Positions 8,543-16,873 are shown, numbered from the stretch's first letter. The stretch is 64,000 bases of DNA from Roseivirga sp. E12 (GCF_017592825.1 NZ_JAGFMD010000001.1:1302001-1366000); one strand, 5' to 3'. Notes: a model not told the origin generated them from the letters alone. Translations and numbers: made by a program.

Positions 8543-9172
8543 CTATAACACTTCTATCCTATTTCTATAAAGCTCGACCTTATCTTCCTTTTCGAGTTTT
8601 TTGAGTAGCCGAGAGACCACTACTCGAGATGTGTTCAATTCTTGGGCTATCTGCTCATGTGTTTTCTCGATGACAAAAGAGCCCTGGCTTTGTTTTTTGT
8701 CAAGAAGGTATTTCATCAGGCGCTCATCCATATTCATGAAAGCGATACTATCGATCGTATGCATTAACTCATCAAAGCGGTCTTGGTAAGAATCAATCAC
8801 AAAGCTTCTGAAGGAAGGGTATTTGGCCATCCATCCGTCTATCTGCGACATTGGAACCATCCAAAGTGTGGCCTCAGATTCTGCAACAGCTTTAAAAGGA
8901 GTTGGTTGATTACTTAGACAACAGCTGATAGACATGGCACACGCATCGCCACCTTCTAGATAATAAAGAAAGACTTCATTGCCCTCCTCATCTTCACGCA
9001 TAATCCGGAGCGTACCGGTAATTACCATAGGCATATGGTCAGCAACCATACCTGGGCTTATCAGGTGCTCTTCAGCTCCTAAATTCTTTGGTCTACCTGA
9101 TCGAACAATCTCTTCAATCAATTCCTGACTAAAGTTGAGGTTTGAAAGTATGGTTCGGAGTGACTCTAACAA
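8543..9172 (-). CDS. Crp/Fnr family transcriptional regulator
   Basis: A 209-residue regulator: a cyclic-nucleotide-binding-type beta-barrel (about 20-120), the dimer helix, and a winged HTH (about 150-205) with THEQIAQELNTSRVVVSRLL as the recognition segment. The barrel contains GGDACAMSISCCLSNQPTPF, a cluster of three cysteines that recurs in one Bacteroidota group of this family; whether it binds a metal or senses redox is unknown. The Arg/Ser residues that bind cAMP in CRP are not seen at the expected place, so cAMP is unlikely as effector. It follows the YtoQ gene on the minus strand, 15 bp away, and converges on the PhnD-like gene. Confidence 0.88.
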   Translation of the reverse strand: MLESLRTILSNLNFSQELIEEIVRSGRPKNLGAEEHLISPGMVADHMPMVITGTLRIMREDEEGNEVFLYYLEGGDACAMSISCCLSNQPTPFKAVAESEATLWMVPMSQIDGWMAKYPSFRSFVIDSYQDRFDELMHTIDSIAFMNMDERLMKYLLDKKQSQGSFVIEKTHEQIAQELNTSRVVVSRLLKKLEKEDKVELYRNRIEVL

Positions 9173-9187
9173 AAGGGCTAAGACTAA

Positions 9188-9631
9188 TTACTTCTGAGTA
9201 CAGAGATATTTCAAAATGGTGATTACCTGACTTTCGTCTTTAGCCACTGCTGCGGCCCTAGCATCTACTTCTTTCAATGCATGTGTAAACTCATCAGGGT
9301 GAATCACTATATAGGGTGTATTTAAAGCAGCAGCATAACCCGCATCAAAAGCGGTATTCCATTGCCTATACTTTTCTCCGAACTTGATAATCACCAAATC
9401 GGATTGTTCAATACTAGTCTTGATTCGAATACCATTGACCTTTGCACTTTTATGGTCTTTCCAGAACGGATTTTCCTCTTCTCCCAGAACATCTCCTGCA
9501 TTGTCAGAAGCCTCATGAGTTACTACAGGAGTAAGAAAATCGATCGGCAAGCCCGCCTCTTCTACACCTTTGATGATAGCTTCTCTCCAATCGGAGTGAA
9601 TCTCACCTGATAAATAAACCGTCAAATCCAT
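9188..9631 (-). CDS. ytoQ: YtoQ family protein
   Basis: A 147-residue soluble protein that fits the YtoQ family over its whole length: it begins VYLSGEIHSDWREAI, has PVVTHEASDNAGDVLG and NPFWKDHKSAKVNGIRIKTS in the middle, and DLVIIKFGEKYRQWNTAFDA followed by GYAAALNTPYIVIHPDEFTH toward the end. The fold resembles nucleoside 2-deoxyribosyltransferase-like proteins, but no reaction is established. It lies 28 bp downstream of the ferritin stop and 15 bp upstream of the Crp/Fnr gene, all minus strand, so the three may share a transcript. Confidence 0.88.
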   Translation of the reverse strand: MDLTVYLSGEIHSDWREAIIKGVEEAGLPIDFLTPVVTHEASDNAGDVLGEEENPFWKDHKSAKVNGIRIKTSIEQSDLVIIKFGEKYRQWNTAFDAGYAAALNTPYIVIHPDEFTHALKEVDARAAAVAKDESQVITILKYLCTQK

Positions 9632-9659
9632 CTTGATAATACCCTTAAGGGTTCATTGT

Positions 9660-10205
9660 CTATGCGTTTGGATCTTGGTCACCTTCACCCACAAGGTTCA
9701 TGATTTCCTTATCAATCGTCCAAAGACCTACACCATCTTCACCGATAAGGTCAAACAGCTCTACCGCTCTTCTTGCAAGTGTTTCCTCCTCGCGCTGTTC
9801 CTCAACAAACCAGTTAAGGAAGTTCATTGTAGTAAAATCTTTGATCTCATAACAGTGGTTTACAATCTCATTGATTGAATTGGTCACAGCAATTTCATGA
9901 TCAAGAATGGTTTCAAACACCTCTCTTAAAGAATTGTAATGATGCTTGATATTTGTAATCTCTGGTTGGATTGAGTGCCCACCAGCTTCATTTACATAAT
10001 GGAAAATTTTCAACATGTGCATTCTCTCTTCGTCTGAATGCAGATACAAGAACTTTGCAGAGCCCTCATAACCCGTCATTTCACACCAAGAAGCCATTGA
10101 CAAATAAGAGGCACTTGAACTACCCTCCATCATAATTTGACGGTTCAATAAGTCTTCAGTGGCTTGTGTAAGAGATCGTTTTGCGGTTACTTGTTGTCTT
10201 TCCAT
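9660..10205 (-). CDS. ftnA: Non-heme ferritin
   Basis: A 181-residue iron-storage protein that assembles into a 24-subunit shell. The ferroxidase-centre residues are in place: Glu in QIMMEGSSSASYLSMASWCE (about 27), Glu-Glu-x-x-His in SDEERMHMLKIF (about 59-63), Glu in LDHEIAVTNSINEIV, and FLNWFVEEQREEE (about 137-149). It lacks a central heme-binding Met typical of bacterioferritin, so it is FtnA-like. It oxidises ferrous iron and stores the ferric mineral, protecting against Fenton chemistry. A perfect palindrome about 28 bp upstream of the start may serve its control. YtoQ and Crp/Fnr genes follow downstream. Confidence 0.95.
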   Translation of the reverse strand: MERQQVTAKRSLTQATEDLLNRQIMMEGSSSASYLSMASWCEMTGYEGSAKFLYLHSDEERMHMLKIFHYVNEAGGHSIQPEITNIKHHYNSLREVFETILDHEIAVTNSINEIVNHCYEIKDFTTMNFLNWFVEEQREEETLARRAVELFDLIGEDGVGLWTIDKEIMNLVGEGDQDPNA

Positions 10206-10232
10206 TTCAATATTGTTTTACAGGAGCTTAAA

Positions 10233-10245
10233 GTTAATAATTAAC
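10233..10245 (-). promoter_or_regulatory. Palindrome in the ferritin promoter region
   Basis: GTTAAT-A-ATTAAC is a perfect 6-1-6 inverted repeat, 28-40 bp upstream of the ferritin start. On the minus strand it runs directly into TAACTTTA, one mismatch from a Bacteroidota -7 element. It is therefore placed like an operator. No match to a known Fur or DtxR box was recognised, and short AT-rich palindromes arise by chance. Confidence 0.35.
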
Positions 10246-10279
10246 CTGTCAAAGGACTAAACTGTTCCCTGAGAATTAC

Positions 10280-11776
10280 CTAATTGGCACTGTCTTGATT
10301 AAAATTCAGATAAGGCAACCCGGCAGACCAGTATAAGGTAACTCGCGCTTTTTCCATGTCTGCTCTCATCTTCATAAGCTTAATTTGAGCTTCCAAGAGT
10401 TTGTCTTGCTGGAAATTGATCTTGAAGAGATCACTCTCACCAATGGTTAAGTTGAAAAGTTCTGCCTCCAATAATGTTTTATAATTATTAGCGGCCTGCT
10501 GCATAAGACCAAGCATTCCTTGCGTATTATCAAGTTCAAAATATGAGGCTTGAATATCATTCACTATTTCGCGCTCAAGCTGATTTAGCTCATATCCCGT
10601 TTGCTCAATCTTGATCTTGGTTTGTCTAAGTTTTGAGCGTTCTTTCCTCAGGAATAGCGGAAACTCAAATTCGACACCAAACTTATAATTATTACGCAGT
10701 TGCACGTCCACAAAATTACCTTGGGCATTGATAGGCGAATTAATCAGGTTATAGTTCAAATCCACTCGCGGTTTTAAGTTTTCCATTGCTAAACGCCTGT
10801 CTACATCAAGTTGATCTAGTTTCAGGTTGGTCTTCAACAATTCAGGGTGTCTTGTCATGGCCATGTTAACAAGACTGTCCAAAGGCATGGAGGAACCGAG
10901 CATATTCATTGCAAAATCTAACTCGGGTATTATATCATCCTGAAGCACCATTGGCTGTTGATTCTCTCCCCATAAGTAGTTGGAGAGCATAAGGCCTGCT
11001 CTTCGAAAGTCAATGAGTGCCTGCCTGCGATCAACCTTTCTGTTTTGTAGCGTAATGGCCGCTTGAACAGTGTCGATAGCTGCCAACTCTCCAAAATCGA
11101 AATCAACTTTTACCCTGCGATAAATTTCTTCTGAGATGCTCAAGCTCTCTTCAATCAAAAGGAAGTTGTAAAAAGAAAAGTACCACTCCCAGTAATCTTT
11201 TGAAGCCGAAAGCAAGACCTTATTAATCATTTTAAGTCGTTCAGCATCAGTGATTTGAGCAAAGAGTTCGGCTTGCTGCACAGTCGCCCTTCGCTGATCG
11301 ATCAGTAAGCCTCGCCCAATTGGCAAGCTTAACCCAGCAGTCACTTGACGAAAATCATCAGAGCCTGGTATTAAGTTTTCGCGACTGACAAACTCTCCTC
11401 TATTTCTATCCACACTGATCTTAGGGTCCAAAGGAAACCAAGTAGGCACCTTCAAAGTCGTATTGAAGAAATCATAGTACTCTTTGTCGTCAAAATTTTT
11501 GACATCCCAGCTAGCCTCAAGTTTGGGATCAAAAGCACCCCTAGCCAAACGAATTTCCTGCTTTGCATTTTCGGGAAGCAGGTCAGCTTGCTTCACCACT
11601 GGGTGGTTTAACAGCACCATATTGACAAAGGACTCTAAACGAAGAATCCTTGTCGTGTCAACAGCATTTTCCGCTAGCATCTCTTCCAAAGACTTGACCT
11701 TTAAGTCTTGCCCATGGCTTCTGATAGTCACCAGCATAAAAAGCGACAACGAAAGGAATATAGATAGTCTCTTCAT
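10280..11776 (-). CDS. TolC family outer membrane efflux protein
   Basis: A 498-residue exported protein with a signal peptide (MKRLSIFLSLSLFMLVTIRS, cleaved after HGQ). The mature part is the two-fold repeated helical OEP structure: long heptad-rich helices at about residues 160-300 and 360-480, with LSASKDYWEWYF and LLEAQIKLMKMRADMEKARV as typical segments and YWSAGLPYL at the end. It forms the outer membrane exit duct for the adjacent HlyD and ABC proteins. The start at 11776 fits the signal peptide and leaves 4 bp from the HlyD stop; a longer frame would begin inside the HlyD gene. It is last of a four-gene export operon. Confidence 0.9.
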   Translation of the reverse strand: MKRLSIFLSLSLFMLVTIRSHGQDLKVKSLEEMLAENAVDTTRILRLESFVNMVLLNHPVVKQADLLPENAKQEIRLARGAFDPKLEASWDVKNFDDKEYYDFFNTTLKVPTWFPLDPKISVDRNRGEFVSRENLIPGSDDFRQVTAGLSLPIGRGLLIDQRRATVQQAELFAQITDAERLKMINKVLLSASKDYWEWYFSFYNFLLIEESLSISEEIYRRVKVDFDFGELAAIDTVQAAITLQNRKVDRRQALIDFRRAGLMLSNYLWGENQQPMVLQDDIIPELDFAMNMLGSSMPLDSLVNMAMTRHPELLKTNLKLDQLDVDRRLAMENLKPRVDLNYNLINSPINAQGNFVDVQLRNNYKFGVEFEFPLFLRKERSKLRQTKIKIEQTGYELNQLEREIVNDIQASYFELDNTQGMLGLMQQAANNYKTLLEAELFNLTIGESDLFKINFQQDKLLEAQIKLMKMRADMEKARVTLYWSAGLPYLNFNQDSAN

Positions 11777-11780
11777 CTCG

Positions 11781-13139
11781 CTACTTCGTTTTTGCTGATG
11801 CTTCTTGTTTGACATCTTTAGGTGCCTCATAGAGGCTTGGAGGAAATCCATTCAGCTGACGCCAGATTTCGTACCAAACGGCAACGTTATCAAGCATTAC
11901 CCAACCTTTAGTCCCCGAGCCTATTCTTAACTGCTCAGGCCATGGCTCATCCTCCGGATCAGGGGTTACTAAAATCCTATACTCTCCTCCTGTGCTATTC
12001 ACCCGGTCTATTACCCTAACCACACCTCCGAAAGTACCGACAGATACATTTGGCCATCCCGAGAATTGGAGTGCTGGCCAGCCATCGAACTGAATACGAA
12101 CTTTCCGATCTAAACCGATCAACGGAACATCCATGGCTTTCACATACATCTCAACGGCCAACTCAGGATTCTCTGGCATAATTTGAGCGACAGACTCACC
12201 CTCCTTGATTGTCTCGCCTATACCGGCTTTCATGGCCCTTACGATGTATCCATCTTGAGGAGCAATGATCTGGTATTGCTCATTTCTAATCGTCAAATTG
12301 GCATATTCGTTCTGAAGTTTGGCCAAACTACCCTCGCCATCTGCAATTTCGGCCAGCGTGTTATTCCTATCCGATTCGGCTTTACTAATCTTATCGAGCA
12401 ACTCCGATTCAATAGCACTTATACCTACTCTCGCATTAATTACTTCCTGTTTACTGGCACCAAAAGTATTCTCAGCACTAGCCAGCTTCATTTTAGTCTC
12501 CTGTAGTTTGGATTCCAACTCTTGAATCTTGGTTAAAGCAATGTTTCCAGCCTCTTTTCTTCTCAGGTTTCTCTCGTAGATGTCCTGCTGGTTGGCATAT
12601 CTTATCTTCTCGGCCTCATAGTCTATACTATCGCTTTGCAGCTTGAATTTGGCCTGAATAAGCTTATTCTCAGCCTGCTCTCGTTTGGCAACTAACAGCT
12701 CTCTCAGTGCACCAACTTGAGTTTCTAGAGAGGCTACTTTATCCTTTTTCGAATCAATACTAGACTCTTTGGCTTCAATCTGCTCCCTAGTCCTTTCCAA
12801 GAGTTCTGGATCAAAAAACTTATCCTTCACCTCTGTGAGTGTAAGGATGGTATCTCCCTTATTCACAAAATCACCTTCGCGAACATTCCAGCTATCAATT
12901 CTACCGGCAATGGCAGTTTCAACAGACTGTGGTCGTTGACTTGGGTCGAATGCAGTAAGGCTTCCATTACCTCTAATGTTTTGCTGCCACGGAAAGAACA
13001 GCAAAATGAAGAATAGAAAAGTCACTGTTAATAATATTCTTGCTAGCTTCTTGCCAGCCTTTGGCGACCCTAAAGTCTTAAACAGAACACTCTGCTGATG
13101 CTGGATCTCTTGATTCTTATTATCTGATAGATTCAACAT
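11781..13139 (-). CDS. HlyD family membrane fusion protein
   Basis: A 452-residue periplasmic adaptor. One transmembrane helix lies at about residues 33-51 (RILLTVTFLFFILLFFPW). GRIDSWNVREGDFVNKGDTI is the first half of the lipoyl-like barrel-sandwich motif; then come a long coiled-coil hairpin (about 115-285), the second lipoyl half YQIIAPQDGYIVRAMKAGIG, and beta-barrel domains to the C-terminus. It links the inner membrane ABC exporter to the TolC duct. The ABC gene ends 3 bp upstream and the TolC gene starts 4 bp downstream, so the three are cotranscribed and coupled. The cargo is not indicated by the sequence. Confidence 0.9.
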   Translation of the reverse strand: MLNLSDNKNQEIQHQQSVLFKTLGSPKAGKKLARILLTVTFLFFILLFFPWQQNIRGNGSLTAFDPSQRPQSVETAIAGRIDSWNVREGDFVNKGDTILTLTEVKDKFFDPELLERTREQIEAKESSIDSKKDKVASLETQVGALRELLVAKREQAENKLIQAKFKLQSDSIDYEAEKIRYANQQDIYERNLRRKEAGNIALTKIQELESKLQETKMKLASAENTFGASKQEVINARVGISAIESELLDKISKAESDRNNTLAEIADGEGSLAKLQNEYANLTIRNEQYQIIAPQDGYIVRAMKAGIGETIKEGESVAQIMPENPELAVEMYVKAMDVPLIGLDRKVRIQFDGWPALQFSGWPNVSVGTFGGVVRVIDRVNSTGGEYRILVTPDPEDEPWPEQLRIGSGTKGWVMLDNVAVWYEIWRQLNGFPPSLYEAPKDVKQEASAKTK

Positions 13140-13142
13140 GGC

Positions 13143-15314
13143 TTAGACTTTAATGATTTTATTTAAATATCCTTCCGATAAAAGTTCGGCATAAGTACCC
13201 TCTGCTTTGATGGTACCTTCTTCCATAACAATCACGCGATCACAAGCAGCCATCACCAAAGGATCATTAGAAACTGCTACCAGCGTGCATTCTGCATTAC
13301 TTGTAACTACATCGATTAGATGCTCCTTTTCTGACCTTTGGAAGGAAGAGAAGAAATCATTTAGAATTAGTAGCCTAGGTCTTTTGACAAGACACCTTGC
13401 CAAAATCACTTTATGAACAAAACTGCTTGAAAAGCCCTTCCCTCCACTGATCACCTGTGTACCATATCCGTTAGGCAGCATATTAATCTTATCAGAAAGG
13501 CCGACCTTAGCAATTGCTTCGACAGCATCCTTAGTAGAAACCTGAGGTTTACCTACCACTATATTGTCAAGAATTGTTCCTTCAAAAATATCTTCGGCCG
13601 AAACATTCTTAGCTAGTTTATCCCTGAGGTTAGTCAGGTCCAAGTCTCGTAAACTGTACTCGTTAATGGTAAGGGCTCCTTCATAATTCTGGTTCATCCC
13701 AGAAATGGTGTTTGTTAATGTGGTTTTTCCTGATTCATTCCCACCTGAGATACAGACCTTCTCACCACAGGCAAAACCTGTGTTAATACTATGAATAGCA
13801 GGTGTCTTGGACCCTGGATAGGTATAACTCAGATTTTTAAGTCTTATAGAGAAACCTTTGTCTAATTCATCATTGCTCAGGTCTATACCTCCAACCTTTT
13901 CTAGTGGTAAATCTGTTACCTGACTTATCTTATCAACTGCAGTGAGCATATCGTACACCACGTCCATGTAGGTAATGATTTTTTCTACTGAGTTGAGGAT
14001 TAGGATGATGATCACCTCAGCCGCTACAAACTGGCCTAGGGTAATCTCTCGGTTGATGACTAAAGAGGTGCCAATAATCAATAAACCACCAGTAATCACC
14101 GCCTTAAACAAAACGATATAGACATACTGATTGACCAGTACCTTAAAGTGGACCTTTCTGTTAATCAGGTAGTTATTAACGTTATACTCGGTTTTCTTAA
14201 CAGGAAGGTTCGTATTACCCGAAATCTTGAATGAGTTCAGGGTTCTTGCAATTTCCTCCAACCAATAAACCACTTTGTATTTATACACAGACTCATTGAT
14301 AGATGACTGTAAGCCTTTCGGTCCAGTAAGTCTGAAAATGAGCACCAAGGTAAGTATTAGTACTAGGCCAAAAAACACGAAGAATGGGTGATAAAAGGAT
14401 AGCAAGACCAGCCCGAAAATTATCTGTATGATCCCTGAGGTCAAGTCCCCTAACAATTTCGGCAGTCCCTTTTGAATCGTTAATACATCGAAAAACCTAT
14501 TGATCAACTCAGGGGCATGTAGATTGCTTAGTGATTCAATCTTCATTCTGGGAATCCTAAAAGTAAACTCTAAAGCTGCCTTTGTAAAAATCCTTCGTTG
14601 CAAGTATTCCACCAATGTAATCTGCATTATCTGCAGCCCCCCAGAAGCCAGAATCCCGAGAAGAACGAGCCCAATTAGAAGATAAATAGAACTAAAGACC
14701 ACTCCTCCTGAAACCAGTTCTACGGTAGCCTGAATACCTAAAGGCAAGGTTAGAGAAACAATGCCCACAAAGGCAGCATAAACAAAGACATAGAAGATAT
14801 CTCTCTTTTCTTCGCTTAGAAGTCTTATAAGCCTTTTTACTGGCGATAGAGGTTTAGGAATTTCTCCCTCCTCATGCTCTGATACCAAACTACGGTAGCT
14901 AAATGCTCCCAAGAGCATGATGTCTCCTTGAGCATCTAGCAACAGTTGAGACTTTACTTCCTCAAAGTCACCTATTAAAGTTGCATCGGAAGTAATCTCC
15001 AATACCTTCGTACCTTTTTTGGCCTTACTCAGAATCACCGGTATGAATCCTTCCGCTGACTGTCTAAATGCGATCAAAGGAATATTTACATCCTTGATAA
15101 AAGAAGTCAACTCCACTCCAGCCAAAGATTGATCTAGTAAGACAATACGTGATTTATTAGCCGTCTCAATTAGATCTCGCTTGAATTCAAAGACCTCATC
15201 AATGGCATAGGACTTTGCATTAACCTGAAGATCTTGAAACAGTGCTTCTTCAAGGTTATTGCGCAACAAAACCGAAATTTCCTTTATGGAATTCGCAATG
15301 TGCTGATTCGTCAT
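13143..15314 (-). CDS. Type I secretion-like ABC exporter with degenerate ATPase domain
   Basis: A 723-residue fused exporter. Residues 1-165 resemble the inactive C39-like domain of HlyB-type transporters: there is no cysteine, but NIPLIAFRQSAEGFIPVIL fits that fold. Six membrane helices lie at about 170-440, then a nucleotide-binding domain (about 490-720). Its Walker A is intact (GNESGKTT, about 525). The Q-loop Gln is replaced (NVSAEDIFEGTI), Walker B reads LLILND instead of LLLLDE, the D-loop is lost (SSFQ), and the switch His is Asn (AVSNDPL). The signature is ISGGKG. It may bind ATP yet hydrolyse poorly, or work by a non-canonical cycle. HlyD and TolC partners follow immediately. Confidence 0.87.
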   Translation of the reverse strand: MTNQHIANSIKEISVLLRNNLEEALFQDLQVNAKSYAIDEVFEFKRDLIETANKSRIVLLDQSLAGVELTSFIKDVNIPLIAFRQSAEGFIPVILSKAKKGTKVLEITSDATLIGDFEEVKSQLLLDAQGDIMLLGAFSYRSLVSEHEEGEIPKPLSPVKRLIRLLSEEKRDIFYVFVYAAFVGIVSLTLPLGIQATVELVSGGVVFSSIYLLIGLVLLGILASGGLQIMQITLVEYLQRRIFTKAALEFTFRIPRMKIESLSNLHAPELINRFFDVLTIQKGLPKLLGDLTSGIIQIIFGLVLLSFYHPFFVFFGLVLILTLVLIFRLTGPKGLQSSINESVYKYKVVYWLEEIARTLNSFKISGNTNLPVKKTEYNVNNYLINRKVHFKVLVNQYVYIVLFKAVITGGLLIIGTSLVINREITLGQFVAAEVIIILILNSVEKIITYMDVVYDMLTAVDKISQVTDLPLEKVGGIDLSNDELDKGFSIRLKNLSYTYPGSKTPAIHSINTGFACGEKVCISGGNESGKTTLTNTISGMNQNYEGALTINEYSLRDLDLTNLRDKLAKNVSAEDIFEGTILDNIVVGKPQVSTKDAVEAIAKVGLSDKINMLPNGYGTQVISGGKGFSSSFVHKVILARCLVKRPRLLILNDFFSSFQRSEKEHLIDVVTSNAECTLVAVSNDPLVMAACDRVIVMEEGTIKAEGTYAELLSEGYLNKIIKV

Positions 15315-15325
15315 AAGATTTAGCT

Positions 15326-16003
15326 TTAGGCCTTAGAGGCTTTTTGGATAAGTTCTAGTAAGAATTCGTAGTTCTGCTGGTGAACATCACCTTTCACAAC
15401 TTTGTGTTCTGTCAGCGATGGCAGATGTTCTGCAAAGAATACTTGTTGGTGTGCTGCTTGCAGCACTGTGCTCACTAAAGCATGAGAATACGCATACGAT
15501 GGATTTATTTCTTCCACCATATCGGCAATACGTTTGCACAATGTCTTAAAACCACGGAAGAGGCCTTCTTTATTATCACTATCTACCTGCTTGGTGAGGT
15601 AGGTCTTATCAGATTCATTGGTAACAATGCGTTGAAGAGCTGACTCATCGACCGATGGAAAAGTAGCATCATTGCTTTTATGTTCAGTTACAAGTCTAAG
15701 AGCAATGGCTAGACGGTCGGTTGGAGATGCTACGTTATGCGTCTCAAACTCTATACGATATTCCAGCCAATTCCAATACCATGCGATAAGGTAGACCAGA
15801 AGTCTATGTTTATTTTCAAAATACCTGTAGATAGAGGCTTCTGTTGAGTCAATAGCCTTTGATAGTTTTTTAAAGGTAAATGCCTCCAAACCCAATTCAT
15901 CAATCATCCGGATGGATTGGTCTATGATTTTTCTACCTAAATCCGTCTCCTGCGGATCTCTAAGAAAGAGATTCGAATTCAATTCCAGCCTCAATAATGC
16001 CAT
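15326..16003 (-). CDS. TetR/AcrR family regulator of the export operon
   Basis: A 225-residue regulator, first gene of the export operon and 11 bp upstream of the ABC gene. The HTH lies at about residues 25-70: IIDQSIRMIDELGLEAFTFK, then KLSKAIDSTEASIYRYFENK with the family's IYRYFENKHRL ending. The helical C-terminal domain (about 75-220) has no recognised ligand. As the leading gene of a TetR-ABC-HlyD-TolC unit it most likely autoregulates the whole operon. A perfect 6-1-6 palindrome 36-48 bp upstream of its start is the best operator candidate. The ligand may be the exported compound, which is unknown. Confidence 0.88.
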   Translation of the reverse strand: MALLRLELNSNLFLRDPQETDLGRKIIDQSIRMIDELGLEAFTFKKLSKAIDSTEASIYRYFENKHRLLVYLIAWYWNWLEYRIEFETHNVASPTDRLAIALRLVTEHKSNDATFPSVDESALQRIVTNESDKTYLTKQVDSDNKEGLFRGFKTLCKRIADMVEEINPSYAYSHALVSTVLQAAHQQVFFAEHLPSLTEHKVVKGDVHQQNYEFLLELIQKASKA

Positions 16004-16038
16004 AGCTATCTTTTTTCAGTCTTAAACTATCCTAAACA

Positions 16039-16051
16039 ATAGTATTACTAT
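16039..16051 (-). promoter_or_regulatory. Operator candidate of the export operon
   Basis: ATAGTA-T-TACTAT is a perfect 6-1-6 inverted repeat, 36-48 bp upstream of the TetR start. On the minus strand its distal half contributes to TACTATTG, one mismatch from the -7 consensus TAnnTTTG, so a bound repressor would cover the promoter. The position is right for autoregulation, but binding is inferred. Confidence 0.45.
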
Positions 16052-16101
16052 CATTAAATTTAGTAAGACAACGATCAGGCCTCAAAAAGGTTTAGAAAAG
16101 A

Positions 16102-16133
16102 CAAAAAAAAAGACCACTCCCCAGTGGTCTTTT
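16102..16133 (-). terminator. Strong terminator of the structured RNA candidate
   Basis: AGACCACT (16111-16118) pairs perfectly with AGTGGTCT (16123-16130) around a CCCC loop, extended by flanking A/T pairs. On the minus strand the stem is followed by nine or more Ts (16110 downward), a textbook terminator; the plus strand has only a short T-run. No protein gene ends here on either strand: the TetR gene to the left starts at 16003 on the minus strand. It must therefore end a transcript made from the 16.1-17.0 kb region. Confidence 0.85.
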
Positions 16134-16800
16134 TCCGTATTTTTTCAAATACCCCCAAATAACAAAGTCAGGGGACGATTACTCGCCCCCTGCTCATCTT
16201 TAAATAGCGTGAACTATTTAAAGACGCCAAGTTACTGTTCAGAACTTTGTTCAAACTTGAAGGCCCAAGCAATCAAGTCCAAACGCTGTCTTTTTCCGGC
16301 TTCACCTATAGTTCGGTGCTCAGCACCAATCGGTTATGCGAAGCTTTTGCAGTCTTCTACATCTTTGCAGATGTGTGTCAACGTTCTTTATCAAGGCTAC
16401 CCGAAAGTAGTCTCCACATATTCCACCTTGCTTTTGCAAGCCGGGTGTCAATCACCGTTGCCGATGATCGTTGACCGTGATTAGGAGAATACCGAAGTAC
16501 TTCCCTGACTTTAACCAATACTGATTGCTCAGTTTTCGTTAAAGTCAACTGCTAAAGCGCTGTCTAATCACCTTTCATAGAAAGATTTTTAGAACGTCTT
16601 ATGATTACTCCCTTTCAAGTAGTGATCACAAACGCCTGGAAATTATCCCTGAAGTAAATTTCCGATATTAACACCTTCACTTGCGATCAGGAGAAATATT
16701 AACAGCATCACTTTTGACTGTCTCAGATTAACATTTGCATGTCAACCCTTTCACTACACTTTTTCGGGCTTCCCCCGAAGAGAGACTGAAGCTAGGCTTC
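16134..16800 (-). ncRNA. Candidate large structured non-coding RNA
   Basis: No convincing protein is encoded here, yet the minus strand is full of hairpins. Best cases: a 10-bp perfect stem at 16198-16223 (CTTTAAATAG and CTATTTAAAG); 16169-16192 with a GTAA loop; 16359-16374 with a GCAA loop; a 10-bp stem 16506-16515/16538-16547 enclosing 16520-16533 with a GCAA loop; 16395-16412 with TTCG; 16763-16779; and 16638-16663. GNRA and TTCG loops appear only when read on the minus strand, and that strand ends in a strong terminator at 16102-16133. The 5' end and promoter were not found. RNase P RNA and tmRNA landmarks were sought and not seen. The stretch 16800-16870 is AT-rich without clear structure. 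Confidence 0.6.
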
Positions 16801-16873
16801 TGTTCTTTATCCCTCACTTGGTATACCTAAGGTACCTTACATAACTTTACATGCAAACTTTGTAAATCCCTAG

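Noticed and set aside
9633-9878. 81-codon plus-strand open frame over the ferritin gene end
   Set aside because: Antisense to ferritin, no domain, and unusual composition.
14500-14685. Small plus-strand frame inside the ABC transporter gene
   Set aside because: Antisense shadow in a membrane-domain coding region; the transporter frame is well supported.
16209-16484. Short open frames (91 and 75 codons) on the plus strand inside the structured region
   Set aside because: They lack domain patterns, begin within hairpins, and the strand with structure and terminator is the opposite one. Their composition is Cys/Ser-rich and unlike neighbouring genes.
16134-16800. RNase P RNA, tmRNA or SRP RNA as identity of the structured RNA
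   Set aside because: I looked for the RNase P core (GAGGAAAGTCC, ACAGAA near the 3' end), the tmRNA tag codons and 3' tRNA-like end, and the SRP tetraloop helix on both strands and found none of them.
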